From NCBI RefSeq assembly GCF_042666615.1, contig NZ_JBHTDD010000007.1, positions 1-64,000 on the forward strand: a stretch of DNA of 64,000 nucleotides, in the 5' to 3' direction. The notes beneath the pieces are model-generated. The model saw only the letters and a program-made list of their open reading frames with translations, did no database searches and was not told where the DNA came from. The position numbers and the translations under genes were made by a program. Positions within the stretch are counted from its first letter, which is position 1; each line of letters opens with the position of its first letter. The stretch is from KBS50 sp042666615 (GTDB lineage Bacteria; Actinomycetota; Actinomycetes; Mycobacteriales; Micromonosporaceae). Below are positions 17,812 to 26,001 of this stretch, in pieces.

Positions 17812-19205
17812 AGGCGATCGTTATCGGCTGCGGCATGGCGGGCAGCCGGGTCGCCAGCGACCTGCACGCCCGCGACCGGGACGTCAAGGTCACCGTCTTC
17901 GGCGCTGAACGCCACCCGCCGTACAACCGGATCATGCTGTCCACGTTGCTGGCCGGCCGGGCGGCCGAGGAGGACCTGGCGATGACCGGGCCGCCGGCCG
18001 GTATGGACGTCCGGCTCGGCGTGCGGGTCACCGCCATCGACCCGGACCGCCGCCTGGTGATCACCCCCGACGAGGTGGTGGAGTACGACGCCCTCGTGCT
18101 CGCCACCGGGGCACGCGCGGTGTACCCGGCACTGCCCGGGTTGGACGCGCCCACCGTGCGCGCCTTCCGCACGCTCGACGACTGCCGGGCCATCGTGGCC
18201 GGCGCCGCCACCGCCCGGGCCGCGATCGTGCTCGGCGGCGGACTGCTCGGCCTGGAGACGGCTCGCGGACTCGCCGGTCGGGGCCTGGCCGTCACCGTCG
18301 TGCACGCCGGACCACACCTGATGGACCGGCAGCTCGACGCCGGCGGCGCCGAGGTGCTCGCCCGGACCCTCGACGGGCTCGGCGTCGCGGTGCGGCTCGG
18401 CGCCCGCGCCCTCCGGTGGACCGGCGCCGGTCTCGACCTGGCCGACGGCACCACCATCCCGGCCGACCTGCTCGTGCTGGCCTGCGGGGCCCGCCCGGAC
18501 ACCGATCTCGCCGCGGCGGCCGGCATCGCCGTGCGCCGCGGTGTGCTGGTGGACCACGCGCTGCGCACCAGCGATCCACACGTCTGGGCGATCGGCGACT
18601 GCGCCGAGCACGATGGCACGGTGTACGGGCTGGTCGCGCCGGCCTGGGAGCAGGCCGACACGGTCGCCGACCGGCTCACCGGCGCGACCACCTGCTACCG
18701 GGGCACCCGACCGGTCATCCGGCTCAAGGCGACCGGACTCGACGTCGCCGCGATGGGTTCGGTGGCCGATCATCCGGACGCCGAGGTGGTCAGCTTCGCC
18801 GACCCGGCCCGCGGCACGTACGCCCGGCTGGTGATCCGGGACGACCGGCTGGCCGGCGCCGTGCTGCTCGGCGACAACCCGAGCGTGGGCACGGTCGTGC
18901 AGCTGTTCGACCGGGACGCCGAGGTGCCCGAGGACCGGCGGTCGCTGCTGCTCGGCCGGTCGTTCGGCGCGGTCCAACCGGCCCGGTCCGAGTCGCCCGC
19001 GTTCCTGCCCGCGCAGGCGCTGGTCTGCCGGTGCAACTCCGTGACCAAGGCGGCGATCACCGATCGCTGGCGGGACGGCGCCCGCACCGTGCCGGAGATC
19101 GTCACCACCACCCGCGCCACCACCGGTTGCGGAGGTTGCCGGGACGCGGTCACCGGCATCGTCGACTGGCTGGCCGCGGCGGAATCCGAGGAGGGAAGCC
19201 CATGA
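17808..19205 (+). CDS. FAD/NAD(P)-dependent oxidoreductase with [2Fe-2S] BFD domain, nitrate reductase partner
   Basis: The protein has 465 residues. Two Rossmann folds are seen: GCGMAGSRVASDL near the start for FAD and IVLGGGLLGLETARGL near residue 140 for NAD(P)H; VWAIGDCAEHDG closes the FAD site. The C-terminus has four cysteines in VCRCNSV and GCGGCRDAV, a bacterioferritin-ferredoxin-like [2Fe-2S] domain. This matches the front part of NirB and of Bacillus NasB, which feeds electrons to nitrate reductase. Its position between the catalytic subunit and nirB, with GTGA and ATGA overlaps on both sides, supports that role. Confidence 0.88.
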   Translation: MKAIVIGCGMAGSRVASDLHARDRDVKVTVFGAERHPPYNRIMLSTLLAGRAAEEDLAMTGPPAGMDVRLGVRVTAIDPDRRLVITPDEVVEYDALVLATGARAVYPALPGLDAPTVRAFRTLDDCRAIVAGAATARAAIVLGGGLLGLETARGLAGRGLAVTVVHAGPHLMDRQLDAGGAEVLARTLDGLGVAVRLGARALRWTGAGLDLADGTTIPADLLVLACGARPDTDLAAAAGIAVRRGVLVDHALRTSDPHVWAIGDCAEHDGTVYGLVAPAWEQADTVADRLTGATTCYRGTRPVIRLKATGLDVAAMGSVADHPDAEVVSFADPARGTYARLVIRDDRLAGAVLLGDNPSVGTVVQLFDRDAEVPEDRRSLLLGRSFGAVQPARSESPAFLPAQALVCRCNSVTKAAITDRWRDGARTVPEIVTTTRATTGCGGCRDAVTGIVDWLAAAESEEGSP

Positions 19206-21727
19206 AACTGGTGGTGCTCGGGAACGGCATGGTGGGGCAGCGGCTCATCGAGTCGCTCGCCGCACGGGACAGCGACCGGCGGTGGTCGGTGACCGTGCTC
19301 GCGGAGGAGAACCGGCGCGCGTACGACCGGGTGCGCCTGTCGGCCTGGTTCGAGGGGGTGAGCGTCGACGAGCTGACCCTCGCGCCGCCCGGCGTACCGG
19401 CCGGGGTGGACCTGCGGCTCGGTGAGCCGGCCACCGCCGTCGATCGCGCCGCCCGGGTCGTCCACACGGCGGCCGGTGCCTATCCGTACGACGTCCTGGT
19501 GCTGGCCACCGGCTCGCGGGCGTTCGTGCCGCCGGTGCCCGGCACGGACAGCCCCGGATGCTTCGTCTACCGGACGCTTGACGACCTGGCGGCGTTGCGG
19601 GACCACGCCGCCGGCCGGACTGACGGCACGGTGGTCGGTGGTGGCCTGCTCGGCCTGGAGGCGGCGAACGCGTTGCGTCTGCTCGGCCTGCGTACCTCCG
19701 TGGTGGAGTTCGCCCCGCACCTGATGCCGATGCAGGTCGACGAGGGTGGCGGCGGCATGCTGCGGCGCCGGATCGAGGAACTGGGCATCGCGGTGCACTG
19801 CGGCACCGGCGTGACCGCGATCGCCGAGCACGATGGGCGGTTGCGTCTGGACACCGCGGGCGAACTCGTGCTCGACACCGACGTGGTGGTCTTCGCGGCC
19901 GGCGTGCGACCCCGGGATGAACTGGCCCGGGCGGCCGGTCTGGCGGTCGGGGAACGCGGCGGCGTGCTGGTCGACGACACCTGCCGCACCTCCGACGAAC
20001 GGATCTACGCGGTGGGGGAGTGCGCGGCGGTGGACGGCCGCTGCTACGGGCTGGTGGCTCCCGGCTACGCCATGGCGGACGTGGTGGCGGACCGGCTGCT
20101 GGGCGGCGCGGCCCGGTTCGGCGGGGCGGACACCTCGACCAAGCTGAAACTGCTCGGCGTCGACGTGGGCAGCTTCGGTGCCACCACGGGTCCGCTCGAC
20201 GTGGTGTACGCCGACCCGGCCAGCGGCATCTACGCCAAGCTGGTGCTCACCGACGACGCGCGGACGCTGCTCGGCGGGATCCTGGTCGGCGACGTCTCGG
20301 CGTACCCGACCCTGCGTCCGGCCGTCGGCGGGCCGGTGCCCGGTAAGCTCGCCGACTTCCTGTCGGCCGGCGCGCCGGCCGGGACGCTTCCCGGCTCGGC
20401 GCAGGTGTGCAGCTGCAACGCCGTCACCAAGGACGAGGTCGTGTCGGCGATCGGCGGCGGCTGCACCGACGTCGGTTGTCTCAAGGCGTGCACCCGGGCC
20501 GGCACCACCTGCGGGTCCTGCGTGCCGCTGCTGCGCACCCTGCTCGACGAGGCCGGCGTCGCCCGGTCCACCGCGTTGTGCGAGCACTTCGGCCACTCCC
20601 GCCAGGAGCTGTTCGACCTGGTCCGGGTGCGCGGCATCGGGACGTTCTCCGAGCTGGTCGCCGGCTACGGCACCGGGCGGGGGTGCGACATCTGCAAGCC
20701 CGTGGTGGCCTCGATCCTCGCGTCGCTGGGCACCGGTCACATCCTCGACGGGGAGCAGGCCGCGTTGCAGGACACCAACGACCACTTCCTGGCCAACATC
20801 CAGCGGGACGGCAGCTACTCGGTGGTGCCCCGGATTCCGGGCGGGGAGATCACCCCGGACCGGCTCATCGTGATCGGCGAGGTGGCCCGGGACTTCGGGC
20901 TCTACACCAAGATCACCGGAGGGCAGCGGATAGATCTGTTCGGCGCCCGGGTCGAGCAGCTCCCGGCCATCTGGCGCCGGCTGGTCGACGCGGGATTCGA
21001 GTCCGGGCACGCGTACGGCAAGGCGCTGCGCACGGTGAAGTCCTGCGTCGGCTCCACCTGGTGCCGGTACGGCGTGCAGGACTCGGTCGGCCTGGCCATC
21101 GCCCTCGAACTGCGCTATCGCGGCCTGCGTTCACCACACAAGATAAAGGCGGCGGTGTCGGGCTGCGCCCGGGAGTGCGCCGAGGCGCGGAGTAAGGACT
21201 TCGGTGTGATCGCCACCGAGACCGGGTGGAATCTCTACCTGGGCGGCAACGGCGGGTTCCGGCCCCGGCACGCCGAACTGTTCCACACCGACCTGGACAC
21301 CGACGCGCTGGTCCGCACCATCGACCGCTACCTGATGTACTACATCCGTACCGCGGACCGGCTGCAACGCACGTCCACCTGGTTGGAGTCGCTGGACGGT
21401 GGCCTCGACCACCTGCGCGCGGTGATCGTCGACGACAGCCTCGGCATCTGCGCCGACCTCGACGAGGCGATGGCCCGCCACGTCGGTGCCTACCGTGACG
21501 AATGGCGGGCGGTGCTCGACGATCCGGAGAAGCTGCGCCGGTTCGTCTCGTTCGTCAACCAGCCCGGCACTCCCGACCCGTCCATCTCGTTCACCGTGGA
21601 ACGCGAGCAACCGGTGCCGGCCGTCGGGCCGGTCAGCCTCGGAATGCCGGTGTCCGGCCCGGTCACCCCCGAGGCACCGGCGGTGCCCGGTCCGGCCGCC
21701 CCCGAGGCGCCGGGGGTGCGGCGATGA
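19202..21727 (+). CDS. nirB: NADH-dependent nitrite reductase, large subunit
   Basis: The 841-residue subunit reduces nitrite to ammonium with six electrons from NADH. Domain order is FAD/NAD oxidoreductase (GNGMVGQRLIESL, GGGLLGLEAANALRLLG, YAVGECAAVDG), BFD-like [2Fe-2S] domain (VCSCNAVTKDEV, CTRAGTTCGSCVPLL), a second Cys-containing segment (GRGCDICKPVV), then the sulfite/nitrite reductase domain with the siroheme-[4Fe-4S] cysteines in KSCVGSTWCRYG and SGCARECAEARSKD. The C-terminal 35 residues are a Pro/Ala/Val-rich tail with PEAP repeats. The ATG overlaps the previous stop (ATGA) and the stop overlaps nirD in the same way. Confidence 0.95.
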   Translation: MKLVVLGNGMVGQRLIESLAARDSDRRWSVTVLAEENRRAYDRVRLSAWFEGVSVDELTLAPPGVPAGVDLRLGEPATAVDRAARVVHTAAGAYPYDVLVLATGSRAFVPPVPGTDSPGCFVYRTLDDLAALRDHAAGRTDGTVVGGGLLGLEAANALRLLGLRTSVVEFAPHLMPMQVDEGGGGMLRRRIEELGIAVHCGTGVTAIAEHDGRLRLDTAGELVLDTDVVVFAAGVRPRDELARAAGLAVGERGGVLVDDTCRTSDERIYAVGECAAVDGRCYGLVAPGYAMADVVADRLLGGAARFGGADTSTKLKLLGVDVGSFGATTGPLDVVYADPASGIYAKLVLTDDARTLLGGILVGDVSAYPTLRPAVGGPVPGKLADFLSAGAPAGTLPGSAQVCSCNAVTKDEVVSAIGGGCTDVGCLKACTRAGTTCGSCVPLLRTLLDEAGVARSTALCEHFGHSRQELFDLVRVRGIGTFSELVAGYGTGRGCDICKPVVASILASLGTGHILDGEQAALQDTNDHFLANIQRDGSYSVVPRIPGGEITPDRLIVIGEVARDFGLYTKITGGQRIDLFGARVEQLPAIWRRLVDAGFESGHAYGKALRTVKSCVGSTWCRYGVQDSVGLAIALELRYRGLRSPHKIKAAVSGCARECAEARSKDFGVIATETGWNLYLGGNGGFRPRHAELFHTDLDTDALVRTIDRYLMYYIRTADRLQRTSTWLESLDGGLDHLRAVIVDDSLGICADLDEAMARHVGAYRDEWRAVLDDPEKLRRFVSFVNQPGTPDPSISFTVEREQPVPAVGPVSLGMPVSGPVTPEAPAVPGPAAPEAPGVRR

Positions 21728-22092
21728 CCGTGGTGGGCCGCGCGGCCCGGCCGCCCGGACGACCGCAGGCTGACTGGACGGCCGTCTGCCGGCTCGCCGA
21801 CCTGCTGCCCGAACGGGGCGTCGCCGCCCTGCTCGACGGCGTCCAGGTCGCCGTCTTCCGGCTGCACGACGACGGCGTACGGGCGATCGGCAACCGGGAC
21901 CCGCTCTGCGGCGCGTACGTGCTGTCCCGGGGAGTCGTCGGCACCCGGGGCGAACGTCCGGTGGTCGCCTCGCCGATGCACAAACAGGCGTACGACCTGG
22001 ACACCGGGAGATGCCTGGACGTTCCCGACGTCACCGTGCCGGTGTATCGGGCGAGGGTCCGCGACGGCCTGGTGGAGGTGGCGCTCCGATGA
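21724..22092 (+). CDS. nirD: Nitrite reductase small subunit
   Basis: The 122-residue protein has the Rieske-like fold of NirD: DWTAVCRLADLLPERGVAALL, VAVFRLHDDGVRAIGNRDP, and VVASPMHKQAYDLDTG. As usual in NirD, the Cys and His ligands of true Rieske clusters are not conserved as a set, so it probably binds no metal and acts as a structural partner of NirB. It is coupled to nirB and nnaR by ATGA overlaps. Confidence 0.93.
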   Translation: MTVVGRAARPPGRPQADWTAVCRLADLLPERGVAALLDGVQVAVFRLHDDGVRAIGNRDPLCGAYVLSRGVVGTRGERPVVASPMHKQAYDLDTGRCLDVPDVTVPVYRARVRDGLVEVALR

Positions 22093-23195
22093 CCGCCGCC
22101 GGCCCGTCGGCGACCGGTCCGGCGCCGCTGACCGGGTTCACGGTGGCGGTCACCGCCGAGCGTCGCAACGCCGAGTTGCGGGCCCTGCTGGAGCGGCGCG
22201 GTGCCCGGGTCGTCAACGCGCCGACCATCACGATCGTCCCGCTGCGCGACGACACGGCCCTGCGGTCTGCCACCGAGAGGCTGTTGCGCCGCCCACCGGA
22301 CATCGTCGTGGTCACCACCGGCATCGGTTTCCGGGGCTGGCTGGAGGCGGCCGAGGGCTGGGGCGTCGCCGAGCCGCTGCGGGGGCGGCTGGGCAGTGCC
22401 CGGATCCTCGCCCGGGGGGCCAAGCCGTGCGGTGCGATCCGGGCTGCCGGACTGAGCGAGGAGTGGGCGGCACCGACCGAGTCGTGCGAGGAGATCCTGC
22501 GCGAACTCGTCGAGGAGGGGGTCGCGGGGCGGCGGATCGCCGTCCAACTGCACGGCGGCCCGCAGGAGGATTTCGTGTCGGCTCTCCGCACAGCGGGCGC
22601 GGAGGTGGTGGAGGTGCCTGTCTATCGGTGGACGGCACCCGGTGACATCGCCCCGGTGCGCCGGTTGGTGGGGCAGATCGTCACCGGTCAGGTGGACGCC
22701 GTCACGTTCACCAGCGCGCCGGCGGTGCGGATGCTGCTGGACGTGGCCGGCATGAGTCCCACGGACCTGTTCACCGACCGGGTGCTGGCCGCCTGCGTCG
22801 GGCCGGTGACCGCGGCCCCGCTGCGCGCCGCCGGGGTGCCCGCGCTGGTGCCGGACCGGGCCCGGCTGGGTGCCCTGGTCCGGGTCGTCACCGAGGAACT
22901 GCCACGGCGTGCCCAGCGGCTGTCCGTTGCGGGCATCGAACTCGAACTGCGGGGACACGCGGTGCTCGTTGACGGCGACGTCCGCGTTCTCGCCCCGGCC
23001 ACCATGGCGATCCTCGCCGCGCTGGCCGAGCGTCCCGGAGCGGTGATCTCCCGGGCGGACCTCGCCACGGCCCTGCCCCGGGCCGCCGACAACCATGCCG
23101 TGGACATGGCGGTGGTACGGCTGCGGGCCGCGCTCGGCTCATCCCGGTACGTCGAAACGGTGATCAAACGGGGCTACCGGCTGCGGGTGCCCTAG
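22089..23195 (+). CDS. nnaR: NnaR-type regulator: HemD-like domain fused to OmpR-type winged helix
   Basis: The 368-residue protein starts with a uroporphyrinogen-III synthase-like domain (residues about 15-265; GFTVAVTAERRNAELRALLE, VDAVTFTSAPAVRMLL). It ends with a trans_reg_C winged helix (APATMAILAALAERPGAVISR, VDMAVVRLRAALG, ETVIKRGYRLRVP). NnaR of Streptomyces and Mycobacterium has this layout and activates nitrate/nitrite genes together with GlnR. Direct cotranscription with nirBD, whose enzyme needs siroheme made from uroporphyrinogen III, fits a regulator that senses that branch. Whether the HemD-like domain is still an enzyme cannot be told. Confidence 0.85.
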   Translation: MTAAGPSATGPAPLTGFTVAVTAERRNAELRALLERRGARVVNAPTITIVPLRDDTALRSATERLLRRPPDIVVVTTGIGFRGWLEAAEGWGVAEPLRGRLGSARILARGAKPCGAIRAAGLSEEWAAPTESCEEILRELVEEGVAGRRIAVQLHGGPQEDFVSALRTAGAEVVEVPVYRWTAPGDIAPVRRLVGQIVTGQVDAVTFTSAPAVRMLLDVAGMSPTDLFTDRVLAACVGPVTAAPLRAAGVPALVPDRARLGALVRVVTEELPRRAQRLSVAGIELELRGHAVLVDGDVRVLAPATMAILAALAERPGAVISRADLATALPRAADNHAVDMAVVRLRAALGSSRYVETVIKRGYRLRVP

Positions 23196-23297
23196 TGACC
23201 GGCCGGGACTGGTGATTTCACCGATGCGGCGGAACCGATCCCCGCCGAAAACTGACGCATGTCGATAGAACCCCCGACGTGGTAGGGAGTACCCGAC

Positions 23298-24191
23298 GTG
23301 CGATCACCCACCCCCATCCGCTCCACCGCCCGTACCCTGGCCGGCCTGGTGCTGACCGGCATCCTCGCCGCCGGCGCGGTCGTCGCCGGCTCGCCCGCCG
23401 CGCAGGCCGCGGACAACCCGTACGAGCGGGGCCCCGCCCCGACCAACGCGAGCCTGGAGGCCAGCCGGGGCCCGTTCGCGACATCCTCGTACAGCGTCTC
23501 CTCGCTCAGCGTCACCGGCTTCGGCGGTGGCACCATCTACTACCCGACCAGCACCAGCGAGGGCACGTTCGGCGCCGTCGCCATCTCGCCCGGCTACACC
23601 GCCCGCTGGTCCAGCCTGAGCTGGCTCGGTCCGCGCATCGCCTCGCACGGTTTCGTCGTCATCGGGATCGAGACGAACTCCATCTTCGACCAGCCGGACA
23701 GCCGTGGCCGGCAGTTGCTGGCCGCGCTCGACTACCTGGTGGACCGGAGTTCCGTCCGTACCCGGATCGACGGCGCGAGGCTCGCGGTGGCCGGCCACTC
23801 GATGGGCGGCGGTGGCAGCCTGGAGGCCGCCTCGGACCGCCCGTCCCTGCAGGCCGCCGTGCCGCTGGCCCCGTGGAACCTGGACAAGAGCTGGTCGGAG
23901 CTGCGGGTGCCGACTTTGATCGTCGGTGGTGAGTACGACAGCATCGCCTCCGTCTCGTCGCACTCCGAGCCGTTCTACAACAGCATTCCGGCCTCGGCCG
24001 AGAAGGCGTACCTGGAGTTGAACGGGGAGGACCACTTCTTCCCGCAGACCACCAACACGCCGATGGCCAAGCAGGCGGTGGCGTGGCTCAAGCGGTTCGT
24101 CGACAACGACACCCGCTACGAGCAGTTCCTCTGCCCGGGACCGAGTGGCCTCGCCATCGAGGAGTACCGCGACACCTGTCCGCATGCCTGA
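23298..24191 (+). CDS. Secreted polyester hydrolase / cutinase (PET hydrolase family)
   Basis: The protein has 297 residues with a signal peptide ending at QAA|DNPYERG. The mature alpha/beta-hydrolase closely follows the actinobacterial cutinases and LCC-type PET hydrolases: NPYERGPAPTNASLEASRGP, SPGYTARWSSLSWLGPRIAS, AVAGHSMGGGGS, PLAPWNLDKSW. The inferred catalytic triad is Ser168, Asp214 and His246, with spacing close to that of LCC. The aromatic clamp (Tyr in SPGYTA, Trp in APWN) and the Met after the nucleophile are present. Two C-terminal cysteines (QFLCPG and DTCPHA) match the conserved disulfide. The natural substrate is probably plant cutin; polyester activity is expected for the family but not shown. 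The start is GTG 23298. It appears monocistronic, with a hairpin after the stop. Confidence 0.92.
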   Translation: MRSPTPIRSTARTLAGLVLTGILAAGAVVAGSPAAQAADNPYERGPAPTNASLEASRGPFATSSYSVSSLSVTGFGGGTIYYPTSTSEGTFGAVAISPGYTARWSSLSWLGPRIASHGFVVIGIETNSIFDQPDSRGRQLLAALDYLVDRSSVRTRIDGARLAVAGHSMGGGGSLEAASDRPSLQAAVPLAPWNLDKSWSELRVPTLIVGGEYDSIASVSSHSEPFYNSIPASAEKAYLELNGEDHFFPQTTNTPMAKQAVAWLKRFVDNDTRYEQFLCPGPSGLAIEEYRDTCPHA

Positions 24192-24200
24192 TCGCCGACC

Positions 24201-24228
24201 GGGGCGGCCGCCTGTGGGTGGCCGCCCC
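24201..24228. terminator. 9-bp hairpin after the polyester hydrolase gene
   Basis: GGGGCGGCC and GGCCGCCCC pair perfectly around a ten-base loop, nine bases after the stop codon. Confidence 0.65.
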
Positions 24229-24309
24229 ATCACCGTGCCGTCGTCGGCCGCCTGCCGCTGTCTCCCCGCCGGCCGCCCTGTCGTCGGTCGTTAGTGGACA
24301 TCAAGGGTA

Positions 24310-24346
24310 TTGACCCGAGTTCCAAGAAAAGTACACTCCCAGTGTA
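24310..24346 (+). promoter_or_regulatory. Predicted promoter and palindromic operator of the liv-type operon
   Basis: TTGACC (24310-24315) and TACACT (24332-24337), 16 bases apart, form a reasonable housekeeping promoter in an unusually AT-rich stretch before livG. The -10 box is one arm of TACACTCCCAGTGTA (24332-24346), a perfect 6-3-6 inverted repeat. A repressor bound there would block initiation. The TetR gene at 29962, just past the operon, is a candidate but unproven. Confidence 0.5.
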
Positions 24347-24376
24347 AATAGTATCCCGCCGATCCGAGGGAAGGCG

Positions 24377-25270
24377 ATGGATCAAGGCCTCGCACTGCAC
24401 CACATCGGAGTGCGCTTCGGTGGCCTCACCGCGCTCGACGACGTCTCGCTGCGGGTGCAACCCCGGCAGGTGGTCGGCGTGATCGGACCCAACGGGGCAG
24501 GCAAGACCACCCTGTTCAACGTGGTCTGCGGGTTCGTCCCGGCGGACAGCGGCTCGCTGACCTTCGACGGGCGACCGCTGCGGCCACGGCCGCACCGGCT
24601 GACCCGGCTCGGCATCGCCCGCACCCTCCAGGGCACCGGCCTGTTCGCCGGGCTCACGGTGCTGGAGAACGTCATGACCGGGGCCTCGGCGGCGGCCCGT
24701 GCCGGGTTCCTGTCCGCCGTGTTCGGCCTGCCCCCCAGCGACCGGGACGAGCGCCGGTTGCGCCGGCAGGCCCTCGACATCCTCGGGGACCTCGGCATCG
24801 CGGCACACGCCGACGCCGTGCCGCAGACCCTGCCCTTCGCCGTACGTCAGCGGGTCGCGCTGGCCCGTGCCCTCGCCGCGCGGCCCCGGCTGCTCCTGCT
24901 CGACGAGCCCGCCGGTGGCCTCGGCGCCGAGGACATCGCCGACCTCGCGTCACTGATCCGCGACCTGCCCCACCGGCAGGCCGACCCGTGCGCGGTGCTC
25001 CTCGTGGAGCACCACATGGATCTCGTGATGTCGGTCTGCGACCGGATCGTGGTGCTGGACTTCGGGCGCGTCATCGCGACCGGCACCCCGGACCAGGTCC
25101 GCGACGATCCGGCGGTCGCCGACGCCTACCTCGGCGCTCCCGCCGACGAGGTCGCTCCCGCGGTTGAGGTGGCACCGCCCGGTGACGTGGCACCGCCCGG
25201 CGAGGCCGGCCCGGCCGGGGAGACGGCCCGGGACGAGGCGGCGGCACCGGCCGGGGAGACGGCCCGATGA
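24377..25270 (+). CDS. livG: LivG-type ABC transporter ATP-binding protein
   Basis: The 297-residue ATPase belongs to the branched-chain amino acid (HAAT) ABC family. Walker A is GPNGAGKTT, Walker B is LLLLDEPAGGL, and the H-loop is LVEHHMDLVMSVCDRIVVLDFG. The signature that normally reads LSxGxQ is here LPFAVRQRVALARAL, so the conserved Ser and Gly are missing. The last 45 residues are a low-complexity tail (APPGD, APPGE, PAGETAR twice) absent from typical LivG; a 20-base direct repeat at 25211-25230 and 25247-25266 shows how it grew. The ATG follows GAGGGAAGGCG, and the stop overlaps livF by ATGA. Confidence 0.88.
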   Translation: MDQGLALHHIGVRFGGLTALDDVSLRVQPRQVVGVIGPNGAGKTTLFNVVCGFVPADSGSLTFDGRPLRPRPHRLTRLGIARTLQGTGLFAGLTVLENVMTGASAAARAGFLSAVFGLPPSDRDERRLRRQALDILGDLGIAAHADAVPQTLPFAVRQRVALARALAARPRLLLLDEPAGGLGAEDIADLASLIRDLPHRQADPCAVLLVEHHMDLVMSVCDRIVVLDFGRVIATGTPDQVRDDPAVADAYLGAPADEVAPAVEVAPPGDVAPPGEAGPAGETARDEAAAPAGETAR

Positions 25271-25989
25271 CGCCGGACGACCTGCTCGCGGTCCAAGGTG
25301 TGGTGGCCGGCTACGGCCCCGTTCCGGTCTTGCACTCCGTCGACCTGACGGTTCCCCGGGGCAGCATCGCGGCGGTGGTCGGGGCCAACGGCGCCGGCAA
25401 GACGACCCTGCTGCGCGCCATCTCCGGCATGATCCGGCCCACCTCCGGCCGGATCGTCCTCGACGGGGAGGATCTGCGGGGGACGCCGGTGGAGCAGCTT
25501 GTCCGGCGTGGCCTGGCCCACGTGCCGGAGGGTCGCGGGGTCATCAGCGAACTGACCGTCGACGAGAACCTGCGTCTTGGCGGGCTGTGGCGCCGCGACC
25601 GGGCGGCCGCGGACCGCGCCCTCGACGACGTCTACCAACTCTTCGAACCGCTGGCCCGGCGGCGCCGACACCCCGGGCACCAGCTTTCCGGCGGCGAACG
25701 GCAGATGTTGGCCCTCGGCCGAGCCCTCGTCGGTCGGCCCCGGCTGTTGCTGCTCGACGAGCCCTCGCTCGGCCTGGCGCCCCGGGTGGTGGCCCAGACC
25801 ATGGCGCTGCTGCGCCGGCTGCGTGACGACACCGGGCTGACGGTGCTGCTCGTCGAGCAGAACGTGCGCAGCGCACTCTCGGTCGCCGACCAGGGCGTGG
25901 TGATGGCCCTCGGCCGGATAGTCACCACCGCGCCGGCCACGGCGCTGCGGGACGACGCCGACCTACGGCACGCCTACCTCGGTTTCTAG
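25267..25989 (+). CDS. livF: LivF-type ABC transporter ATP-binding protein
   Basis: This 240-residue ATPase pairs with LivG. It has Walker A GANGAGKTT, RGLAHVPEGRGVISELTVDENL typical of LivF, the intact signature LSGGERQMLALGRAL, and Walker B LLLLDEPSLGLAP with the H-loop LLVEQNV. With LivG's signature degenerate, LivF provides the only canonical signature of the pair. The ATG overlaps the livG stop; livH follows after 12 bases. Confidence 0.92.
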   Translation: MTPDDLLAVQGVVAGYGPVPVLHSVDLTVPRGSIAAVVGANGAGKTTLLRAISGMIRPTSGRIVLDGEDLRGTPVEQLVRRGLAHVPEGRGVISELTVDENLRLGGLWRRDRAAADRALDDVYQLFEPLARRRRHPGHQLSGGERQMLALGRALVGRPRLLLLDEPSLGLAPRVVAQTMALLRRLRDDTGLTVLLVEQNVRSALSVADQGVVMALGRIVTTAPATALRDDADLRHAYLGF

Positions 25990-26001
25990 AAGGGGGACCT
26001 G

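Noticed and set aside
22089..23195. Plain uroporphyrinogen-III synthase (HemD)
   Set aside because: The C-terminal winged helix and the position after nirBD point to the regulator NnaR; enzyme activity is left open.
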